Source of the DNA: Candidatus Collierbacteria bacterium GW2011_GWB1_44_6
GTDB taxonomy: Bacteria; Patescibacteriota; Microgenomatia; UBA1400; MFAQ01
Assembly: GCA_000998025.1 (NCBI GenBank)
Contig: LCJG01000051.1
Location: 1-9,565 of the forward strand
Direction: 5' to 3'
Length of the DNA: 9,565 bases
The position numbers were made by a program, and so were the translations under genes. Under the pieces are notes generated by a model, which searched no databases, was not told the DNA's origin, and saw nothing but the letters and a program-made list of their open reading frames with translations. Below, piece by piece: positions 1 through 5,851 of the stretch (the stretch's first letter is position 1; the number at the start of each line of letters is the position of its first letter).

Positions 1-1
1 T

Positions 2-823
2 CTCCCCATAATCTTGGTTGACCAAACTATAGAGTACCTGGTGTATCAACATTATGTCAACGAAACTGCCCCCTGGTTTCTTAAACCCCTTCTGCAGATA
101 GATGTGGAAAAAATGAAGTACTCTGAACGTTTCTATTGGCGCCGGGCAACGCAGGTGGTGGCCGTTTCAGAGGCGGACAAAAAAGAAATGCTCAAATTGG
201 AGCCTGGTATGCACGTTGAAATAGTTCCCAATGGTGTCAATCTCGATTTGTTTAAAAAGAAAACCAGCTGGGACACCAAAGAGAAGGTTGTGCTTCAAAT
301 TAGTAACTTCAAATGGTTGCAAAATGTGGAAGCAGCACATGTTCTGATTAAAAAAGTCTTCCCCTTGGTCCAAAAAAAGGTAAAAGGAGCCAAACTTTGG
401 ATTGTTGGTCAGCATGTCCCCAAAGACATCTTGGATATAAAAGATAAAGACGTTTTTATTAAGTCCGTGCCGGAAGACGATTCCAAGTCTCTGGTAGATG
501 CCTGGCACGATGCGACAGTCTTTGCGTCCACTATTAAGGGTCCAGGAGGAACCAGGCTCAAGAACTTGGCCGCTATGGCTAGCCAGCTTCCCATCGTCTC
601 CACCAAGGTGGGTGTCGAAGGACTCATGGTGGAAGATAAAATCCATGTCCTAATTGGTAATACTCCACAGAAAATGGCCGATTTAATGGTCAAAGTGATA
701 AAATCACCCAGTCTGGCAAATAAGCTTGCCATAGCCACCAGGAAACACGTTGAAGAAAAATTCGATTGGAAGATAATCGCAAGCAGTTTGGATAACTTAT
801 ACAACAAATTAGGAAAAAAATGA
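2..823 (+). CDS. Glycosyltransferase family 4 (GT-B fold), 5'-truncated by the window edge
   Basis: The frame is open to the left edge (LPIILVDQT...), so the TTG at 14 is probably internal and the true start lies upstream. Counting from that TTG, the visible part is the end of the N-terminal Rossmann domain and the whole C-terminal nucleotide-sugar-binding domain. Landmarks are the linker VAVSEADK (49-56), VPNGVN (71-76), a Rossmann strand KLWIVGQHVP (127-136) and the donor loop GPGGTRLKNLAAMA (176-189), then PIVSTKVGVEGL. This donor loop is typical of GT4 enzymes that transfer sugars from nucleotide donors to lipid-linked glycans in the cytoplasm. Position 186 is Ala (codon 569-571) where relatives usually have Glu (LEAMA). 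Donor and acceptor cannot be deduced. Its stop overlaps the next start (ATGA at 820-823), so it belongs to a coupled glycan operon. The family is confident; activity is uncertain because of the missing Glu. Confidence 0.9.
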   Translation, partial: LPIILVDQTIEYLVYQHYVNETAPWFLKPLLQIDVEKMKYSERFYWRRATQVVAVSEADKKEMLKLEPGMHVEIVPNGVNLDLFKKKTSWDTKEKVVLQISNFKWLQNVEAAHVLIKKVFPLVQKKVKGAKLWIVGQHVPKDILDIKDKDVFIKSVPEDDSKSLVDAWHDATVFASTIKGPGGTRLKNLAAMASQLPIVSTKVGVEGLMVEDKIHVLIGNTPQKMADLMVKVIKSPSLANKLAIATRKHVEEKFDWKIIASSLDNLYNKLGKK

Positions 824-1746
824 AAAAAAACAAATTTGAGTTGGCCATTATTATCGTCAATTACAACACCGAAAAGCTCACCGAAGATTGTTTGAACTCT
901 GTCTTCAGGGCAGATCAGCCCAAAGAAGGTATGCAGGTAATTGTAGTAGACAATGGCTCCAAAGATAATAGCGTCGTTATGCTAAAAAAGTATGCCAAGA
1001 GGCAACCCAACTTAATTGTTATCGAAAGTTCCGAGAACCTAGGTTTTGCCAAAGGTAACAATGTTGGTGTAGATGCTTGTGACGCAAAGCATGTCCTATT
1101 CTTAAACTCAGACACGGTAGTAAAACGATACTCCCTGGTTAAGCCACTAAAATATTTGAAAACTCACCCCAAAGTAGGTGCGGTCACCATCAAGCTGTAT
1201 CTAAAGGATGGCAGTATAGACTATGACAATCACCGTGGCTTTCCGACTCCCTGGACGGCTATCACCAAATTCTCTGGCCTAGCAAGTCTTTTTCCAAAAT
1301 CGATGTTTTTCAACAGCTATCATCTGGGATTCAAGAAACTGGATAAAATCCATCAAATTCCCGTAGCTGCGGGATCATATATGATGATGCCCACCAAGTT
1401 GTTCCGTCAGATCGGCATGTGGGACGAAACCTATTTCTTTTATGGCGAGGACATCGACTTATGTTACCGCATCAATCAGGCTGGTTACAAAATCATCTAC
1501 TATCCCAAGGTCAGCACACTTCACTTGAGGGGAGCCTCCTCAGGGCTTCGGAAGGAAAATGCCAAAACCGCCGTCTCCGATAAAGAAAACCGTATTAAGG
1601 TGGCCAAATCTTCCACCGACGCCTGGAGGATTTTCTACAAGAAATTCTACAAAACCAAATACCCATTTTTTATCACAACGATTGTAATTGCCGGAATGAC
1701 TTTAATTGGTAACTTTAGAGTCCTAAAACACAAACTTAGTAAATGA
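820..1746 (+). CDS. Glycosyltransferase family 2 (rhamnosyltransferase-like, GT-A fold)
   Basis: This 308-residue GT2 enzyme should transfer a sugar from a nucleotide donor to a lipid-linked glycan at the inner membrane face. Visible motifs in order are AIIIVNYNTEKL (9-20), the nucleotide-binding VVDNGS (42-47), SENLGFAKGNNVG (71-83), the metal-binding DXD equivalent NSD (96-98) and the acceptor/catalytic stretch GEDIDLCYRINQAGY (209-223). This pattern is that of the WbbL-like rhamnosyltransferase branch of GT2, but substrate is inference. Residues about 281-299 form one hydrophobic segment near the C-terminus, suggesting membrane attachment. The start is supported by the ATGA overlap with the preceding gene and by AGGA at 811-814, five bases upstream, one of the few recognisable Shine-Dalgarno sites here. 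The stop again overlaps the next start. All key motifs are intact. Confidence 0.93.
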   Translation: MKKNKFELAIIIVNYNTEKLTEDCLNSVFRADQPKEGMQVIVVDNGSKDNSVVMLKKYAKRQPNLIVIESSENLGFAKGNNVGVDACDAKHVLFLNSDTVVKRYSLVKPLKYLKTHPKVGAVTIKLYLKDGSIDYDNHRGFPTPWTAITKFSGLASLFPKSMFFNSYHLGFKKLDKIHQIPVAAGSYMMMPTKLFRQIGMWDETYFFYGEDIDLCYRINQAGYKIIYYPKVSTLHLRGASSGLRKENAKTAVSDKENRIKVAKSSTDAWRIFYKKFYKTKYPFFITTIVIAGMTLIGNFRVLKHKLSK

Positions 1747-2879
1747 GAATAGGCATTGATGCTCGTATGTATGGTCTGGAACACGCCGGTGTGGGTCGCT
1801 ATGTGATGAAGTTGGTAGAAACCGTCCTCAAGTTCGACAAGAAGAATGAATATGTCTTATTTTTGAGGAAAAATCATGTGGCGGATTTCAAAAACCGAAA
1901 AAAAGTAAAGGTGGTAGAAACCAACGTGTCCATATATAGTTTACCTGAGCAACTTCTCCTACCAATAATATTTTCCAGAGAAAAACTTGACCTACTCCAC
2001 TTACCTCATTTCAACGCCCCCTTATTTTATCCAAGCAAGTACATCCTCACCGTCCACGACCTGATAAAGCATGATTCTAAAGGTCAGGAGACCACCACCA
2101 GACAACCGTGGTTGTACTTTGTTAAGAGACTAGGATATCTTTTTCTAACGAGTCTGATTACCAAAAGAGCCGCTCACATCATTGTTCCCAGTGAATATGT
2201 AAAAAACGATATTGTTAAGAGACTAAAAGTTAAGGAAAGCAAAATTACTGTCACCCATGAGGCTGTTTCTGGATCGCTCAAGGAGGTAGAGCTAACTCCT
2301 ACAGAAAAGCGCCAAGTTCTAGCCAAGTTCGGTTTACATCAACCCTTTGTAGTCTACACCGGCAACGTCTATCCTCATAAAAATGTGGATCTTTTGATCA
2401 ACGCCATTGCCATTCACAATCAAAATCGAGAAGTGGACTTGGAGCTGGCCCTCATTTGCTCACGGTCTGTCTTTTGGGAAAGACTAAATCAAAAAATTAA
2501 AGAAAAAAAACTTGGAAAATGGATAAAAATGCTAGGCTATCTTGAGGACAAGGATGTATCGGAGATTTATAGTTTGGCACTAGCTCTAGTTCATCCGAGC
2601 AAAATGGAGGGCTTCGGATTAACCGGCCTGGAAGCCATGTCACTTGGTCTGCCGGTTGTCTCCTCTAGAGCCAGCTGTCTACCTGAAGTCTATGGTGAGG
2701 CAGCTTTATTTTTTGACCCTGATATAGTCGAGGATCTGGTGGAAAAACTTGAACGAATCATCAAAGATGCTGATTTGCGAAACGATTTAATTTCTAAGGG
2801 TTACCACCAAGCCCGTAAGTACTCTTGGGACAAAATGGGCAAGGAGACAATCGCCGTATATCAACAGGTTTTGAAATGA
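1743..2879 (+). CDS. Glycosyltransferase family 4, mannosyltransferase-like
   Basis: A complete 378-residue GT-B enzyme. The N-terminal domain opens with MRIGIDARM and a glycine-rich acceptor loop HAGVGRY (14-20); HDL at 105-107 sits at the usual position of the conserved active-site His. The C-terminal donor domain begins at VVYTGNVYPHKN (203-214) and contains the full E-x7-E motif EGFGLTGLE (289-297), followed by LPVVSS and LPEVYGEAALFFDP. This arrangement is typical of retaining GT4 enzymes that often use GDP-mannose in O-antigen or capsule clusters. A mannose donor is inference, supported by the manC-like gene just downstream. The start overlaps the previous stop as ATGA (1743-1746) and lacks a Shine-Dalgarno sequence, so it probably depends on reinitiation. 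Confidence 0.93.
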   Translation: MRIGIDARMYGLEHAGVGRYVMKLVETVLKFDKKNEYVLFLRKNHVADFKNRKKVKVVETNVSIYSLPEQLLLPIIFSREKLDLLHLPHFNAPLFYPSKYILTVHDLIKHDSKGQETTTRQPWLYFVKRLGYLFLTSLITKRAAHIIVPSEYVKNDIVKRLKVKESKITVTHEAVSGSLKEVELTPTEKRQVLAKFGLHQPFVVYTGNVYPHKNVDLLINAIAIHNQNREVDLELALICSRSVFWERLNQKIKEKKLGKWIKMLGYLEDKDVSEIYSLALALVHPSKMEGFGLTGLEAMSLGLPVVSSRASCLPEVYGEAALFFDPDIVEDLVEKLERIIKDADLRNDLISKGYHQARKYSWDKMGKETIAVYQQVLK

Positions 2880-3979
2880 AAATTGCCCTCGTATATGACC
2901 GTATAAATAAGTTTGGTGGTGCAGAGAGACTTCTGCTGGCTCTTCACCGGATCTATCCCGAAGCTCCAATTTTCACTTTGGTTCACGATCCCACAACCTC
3001 CAAATGGGCGGAGGGGATAAACATTATCCCTTCCTTTATAAACAAGGTTTCTCCGCTTAGACAAAAACATGAATGGTTAGCCCCACTCGCCCCACTGGCT
3101 TTTGAATCCCTTGACTTCTCTGGGTACGACGTAATTATTAGTATTACGAGTAGTGATGCCAAGTCGGTAATTACCAAGCCTGGCCAGTTACATATTTGTT
3201 ACTGCTTAACACCCACAAGGTACTTCTGGAGCGGTGAAAAAGAATATTCGGCAGACCATAAATTGAAAATTATCCCATCGTTCATAAAAAACTATTTTAA
3301 GTCAGTAGATTTACTCACCTCTACCAGACCGGATGAATATATCTCAATTTCCTTTGAAGTTCAAGAAAGAGTAAAAAAATACTACAATAGAGAATCCATT
3401 GTCGTATATCCACCGATTGAGGATAAATTTTATGCGAATACTCCCATAGATATGGATAATAGAGAGTATTTTTTAGTCATAGGAAGAATGGTTCCCTATA
3501 AAAAATTTGACCTGGTAATCAAGGCTTTTAATATATTAAACAAACCCTTGGTGGTCATTGGCACCGGCAGTCAATTGGAAAATCTCAAGAAAATGGCTGG
3601 ACCCACAACTTCCTTTGTCGGTCATGTCGAGGATCATCGACTCGTCGAGTATTATCGTCGAGCCAGGGCAGTGATTTTTCCTCAGAAAGAAGATTTTGGC
3701 TTGGTACCACTAGAAGCGCAAGCCCTTGGTACTCCGGTTATCGCGTATTCCAAAGGCGGCGCTCTGGAAACCATAGCCGAGAATAAGACGGGAATCTTTT
3801 TTAGTGAACAGACCGAAGAATCTTTACTTGAAGCTGTTAAGCGTTTTGAAAAAATGAAATTTTCTATCAAGGACTGTACCGAGAATGCGTCCAAATTTAG
3901 TTTTTCGGTTTTCTCGGAGAAGTTTTCGAAACAAATTTCGGATCTCTGGTCAGACCACCTCTCCAACTTTCCCGCTTAG
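2876..3979 (+). CDS. Glycosyltransferase family 4 (WbaZ/WcaI-like mannosyltransferase)
   Basis: A 367-residue GT-B enzyme. I start it at ATG 2876 rather than the longer in-frame GTG at 2825. The ATG forms the same ATGA overlap (2876-2879) seen at the two upstream junctions, has AGG at 2866-2868 in front, and gives the canonical N-terminus MKIALVYDRINKFGGAERLL. Other landmarks are PIFTLVHDP (31-39), CYCLTPTRYFWS (108-119, the acceptor-side motif of this branch), the domain-2 opening VIGRMVPYKKFD (201-212) and an intact E-x7-E, EDFGLVPLE (272-280), then GTPVIAYSKGGALETI. Relatives in O-antigen and colanic-acid clusters are mannosyltransferases or similar; donor identity here is inferred from family and the adjacent manC. 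It is the last gene of the operon, and its final 30 bp overlap the convergent manC 3' end. Confidence 0.92.
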   Translation: MKIALVYDRINKFGGAERLLLALHRIYPEAPIFTLVHDPTTSKWAEGINIIPSFINKVSPLRQKHEWLAPLAPLAFESLDFSGYDVIISITSSDAKSVITKPGQLHICYCLTPTRYFWSGEKEYSADHKLKIIPSFIKNYFKSVDLLTSTRPDEYISISFEVQERVKKYYNRESIVVYPPIEDKFYANTPIDMDNREYFLVIGRMVPYKKFDLVIKAFNILNKPLVVIGTGSQLENLKKMAGPTTSFVGHVEDHRLVEYYRRARAVIFPQKEDFGLVPLEAQALGTPVIAYSKGGALETIAENKTGIFFSEQTEESLLEAVKRFEKMKFSIKDCTENASKFSFSVFSEKFSKQISDLWSDHLSNFPA

Positions 3980-4972
3980 ATCCTTTTTACAGACCAGAAT
4001 CCCATCTTTTCCTTCTATGACGATGACATTATCAAATCCAATAATGGCGATCTTTTTGTTACTTTCACTTAAACAAAAATTGCCCTTAGAATAAATTTCG
4101 GATACTCCTCCGTTACTAGGAGAAATATCGTTTTTCTTATAAAATTGTTCGAGCGATTCCCATGTCCCGAAGTCAGTCCATTTAAAGGGGTGCTCGATAA
4201 CAATAGATTCGCCTTTTTTATGAAGCTTCACGGTTATTTGTTCCAGTGTACCTTTCGGGATAAGCGGAAATTCTTTATTAACATCTTTGCCTTTTGCTAT
4301 GTTATTTAAATGCTCCCACCAATCTGGTTCATATTTTTTTATTAAAGCCATGAGATTATTTGGGGTCATGGTGGTATGGTTTGTGTGTAGCAGAAGTTTG
4401 CCTGAATTAAGATACTTGGCAATTTTTGCCTCATCATTTCTGTCAATATAGTCAGCCACTTCATAGACTTTTGCTCCATTGGCTTCCTTTATAAATTTTC
4501 CCTTGAGAAGATAATCCACACCGCCGACGATACGATCCGGCGCAAAACCTCCGGTTATATACTTCCCGGTGGCTCTACCGATTTCTTCAGCCATATCCAT
4601 GGTGTCAAAAACTGCCTGAGTAGGCGTCCTGACGTCATCTACCTGAACCAGAAAAAACAGTTCCTCTCCAACGCCTTGTTTCTGGAGCATGGCGGCGATC
4701 AACCCCGTGGCCGGTCCCTGGTTCCTCGACTCAGGCTCGATAAAAACGTTTCTTTCCACGATTTCCGGCACCAGATCAAGCGCGATTTTCGCTTGTTCGC
4801 TATTGGTTTGCAGAAATATTTCTTCGGGCTGATATCTTTGCCTAAGCATCTCCCAGTTGATCTCGAAGAGTGACTTACCGTGTATTAAAGGCAGAAATTG
4901 TTTTGGCATCCGGGGAGAACTAAGAGGCCACATTTTTGTGCCTACACCTCCGCAAAGTATTACTGGTATCAT
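3950..4972 (-). CDS. manC: Mannose-1-phosphate guanylyltransferase-like nucleotidyltransferase
   Basis: A 340-residue protein expected to make GDP-mannose from GTP and mannose-1-phosphate in the cytoplasm, supplying the neighbouring GT4 enzymes. It has the nucleotidyltransferase signature CGGVGTKMWPLS (7-18) and PKQFLPL (23-29), IEPESRNQGPATGL (78-91), WTDFGTW (265-271) and the C-terminal left-handed helix region ending near GKVGEVV. The length fits a GMP-only enzyme without the fused phosphomannose isomerase domain of long ManC proteins. Several signatures deviate. The GTR of GGxGTRLWP is GTK (Lys13). The usual PADH-type metal site reads QVDDVRTP (110-117). The WNSGMF-type sugar-binding motif is replaced by HTNHTTMTP (196-204). 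Function on another sugar phosphate is therefore possible. It is transcribed away from the flanking 73-bp spacer and has no clear Shine-Dalgarno site. Confidence 0.85.
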   Translation of the reverse strand: MIPVILCGGVGTKMWPLSSPRMPKQFLPLIHGKSLFEINWEMLRQRYQPEEIFLQTNSEQAKIALDLVPEIVERNVFIEPESRNQGPATGLIAAMLQKQGVGEELFFLVQVDDVRTPTQAVFDTMDMAEEIGRATGKYITGGFAPDRIVGGVDYLLKGKFIKEANGAKVYEVADYIDRNDEAKIAKYLNSGKLLLHTNHTTMTPNNLMALIKKYEPDWWEHLNNIAKGKDVNKEFPLIPKGTLEQITVKLHKKGESIVIEHPFKWTDFGTWESLEQFYKKNDISPSNGGVSEIYSKGNFCLSESNKKIAIIGFDNVIVIEGKDGILVCKKDLSGKVGEVV

Positions 4973-5045
4973 TCTTGAATTCTATCAAATCAGGCTTATT
5001 TATACCCATTGCAGACAATAATGGGTTAAAATACTCTTACCCTTT
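4973..5045. promoter_or_regulatory. Divergent promoter region between manC and the sugar transferase
   Basis: This 73-bp AT-rich spacer separates two genes transcribed away from each other, so it must hold promoters for both unless distant ones are used. A possible + strand -10 is TAAAAT at 5027-5032, which would give a leader of only a few bases before ATG 5046, consistent with no Shine-Dalgarno site there. A possible - strand -10 is TATAAA (complement of 4999-5004), about 27 bases from the manC start. Neither has a convincing -35 at 16-18 bp. The two -10-like boxes lie symmetrically in the arms of a palindrome. Location is strong evidence; the exact boxes are inference. Confidence 0.45.
4997..5033. 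repeat. Imperfect inverted repeat in the divergent spacer (candidate operator)
   Basis: The left arm TATTTATACCCATT (4997-5010) and right arm AATGGGTTAAAATA (5020-5033) are reverse complements at 12 of 14 positions, around a 9-base centre. The inner 7 bp (ACCCATT/AATGGGT) and outer 5 bp match perfectly, with the two mismatches adjacent. It lies over both candidate -10 boxes, as expected for an operator controlling both directions. No T-run follows on either side, so a terminator is unlikely. Operator function is inference. Confidence 0.5.
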
Positions 5046-5696
5046 ATGTTCTATGACCTTGTCAAACGCCTCATTGATATCGCCGGAGCTGCCATTCTAA
5101 GTGTTCTGTTCCTCCCTATTTGGGTAATCATCCCTATACTCCTAAAGATCGATTCCAAGGGCCCAATTTTCTATAAGCCGGATAGGGTTGGTAAAAACGG
5201 CCAGGTGTTTGGTATGTACAAATTCCGTTCCATGAAAATGTTTGAGATCAATGGAAAAGTGGTCCATGCAGTCGAATTTTGGAAACACAATCCAGAGCTT
5301 TACGAAAAGTACAAAAAAGCAGGCTGGAAGTTGGAACTCGATGAGGATCCCAGAATCACCAAGCTTGGCAAGATCCTTCGTCAAACCAGTATCGATGAAA
5401 CGCCACAGGTAATTAATGTCTTAAAGGGTGAAATGAGTCTAGTTGGCCCCAGGGCATACGTCGAGCCGGAGCTGGAAGACGCCAAAAAAAGGTATGGAAG
5501 CAAAATAACAAAACTTATCAAGGAAAGTCTCTCAGCCAAACCTGGCATTACCGGACCTTGGCAGGTATCCGGCCGCAACGAAATTCCCTGGAACCAGCGC
5601 GTGGCCATCGATGCAGATTACGCAAAAAGACGTTCCATCCTTTATGATATCTACATCATCCTCAAGACGCCTTTTGCTATGATTAGTAAGTGGTAA
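5046..5696 (+). CDS. Polyprenyl-phosphate sugar-1-phosphate transferase (bacterial sugar transferase, small PGT)
   Basis: This 216-residue protein is a minimal phosphoglycosyl transferase (PF02397 type). Such enzymes move a sugar-1-phosphate from a UDP-sugar onto undecaprenyl phosphate, the first membrane step of a surface glycan. It has the N-terminal KRLIDIAGA followed by one hydrophobic re-entrant segment (about 14-33), then GPIFYKPDRVGKNG (39-52), MYKFRSMKM (57-65), DPRITKLGKILR (101-112), SIDETPQ with the expected catalytic Asp-Glu pair at 117-118, GEMSLVGPR (128-136) and KPGITGPWQVSGRN (165-178). Length is that of the catalytic domain alone, without the extra transmembrane domain of WbaP/WcaJ. 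The usual GPRP reads GPRA (Ala137), a minor deviation. The sugar is unknown. It is the first gene of its operon, with no Shine-Dalgarno site before ATG 5046. Confidence 0.94.
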   Translation: MFYDLVKRLIDIAGAAILSVLFLPIWVIIPILLKIDSKGPIFYKPDRVGKNGQVFGMYKFRSMKMFEINGKVVHAVEFWKHNPELYEKYKKAGWKLELDEDPRITKLGKILRQTSIDETPQVINVLKGEMSLVGPRAYVEPELEDAKKRYGSKITKLIKESLSAKPGITGPWQVSGRNEIPWNQRVAIDADYAKRRSILYDIYIILKTPFAMISKW

Positions 5697-5707
5697 ATCA
5701 TTTTTTT

Positions 5708-5851
5708 ATGAAAAAGAAACTTATATACATCCTTCTTCCCATAGTTTTTATACTCGCCATTCTTGGTTCTGCGGTCGCCTATGGCTATGTAACCTATTGG
5801 TTGCCGCCAAGACGGAGTCTCAGCTTCTCAGGGATCAAATGGACGACCTAG
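5708..5851 (+). CDS. N-terminal membrane anchor of the DUF4012 protein, in a different frame from its body
   Basis: ATG 5708 begins a 47-codon frame ending at TAG 5849-5851. Its first 30 residues are MKKK, a hydrophobic helix (about residues 5-27, IYILLPIVFILAILGSAVA) and a short tail YGYVTY. That is a classic signal anchor, with positive charge before the helix, of the kind DUF4012 proteins carry. The following DUF4012 frame has no such segment of its own. The anchor frame reads sensibly to about 5797, where the body frame begins one base back, so a single missing base around 5792-5806 would join them. ATG 5708 lies 11 bp after the sugar transferase stop, behind seven T residues (5701-5707), with no Shine-Dalgarno site. 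Confidence 0.7.
   Translation: MKKKLIYILLPIVFILAILGSAVAYGYVTYWLPPRRSLSFSGIKWTT

Noticed and set aside
14..16. TTG 14 as the true start of the first glycosyltransferase
   Set aside because: The frame stays open to the window edge, and a GT4 protein starting there would lack most of its N-terminal domain.
2825..2875. Longer GTG start for the fourth glycosyltransferase
   Set aside because: The added 17 residues are hydrophilic and unlike the family, and ATG 2876 gives the canonical MKIALVYD start plus the same ATGA overlap as the other junctions.
3626..3665. Cluster of GTCGA/TCGAG words with the small palindrome ACTCGTCGAGT
   Set aside because: It lies inside a well-conserved GT4 coding region and is explained by codons for Val-Glu-Asp-His-Arg and Arg-Arg stretches; there are no regular repeat units.
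3947..3957. TGGTC-A-GACCA hairpin at the end of the glycosyltransferase operon as a terminator
   Set aside because: The stem is very short with a one-base centre, lies inside coding sequence, and has no T-run on either strand.
5697..5707. Seven-T run after the sugar transferase stop as an intrinsic terminator
   Set aside because: No GC-rich stem precedes it, and the DUF4012 anchor ATG follows at once, so it is more likely an intra-operon spacer.
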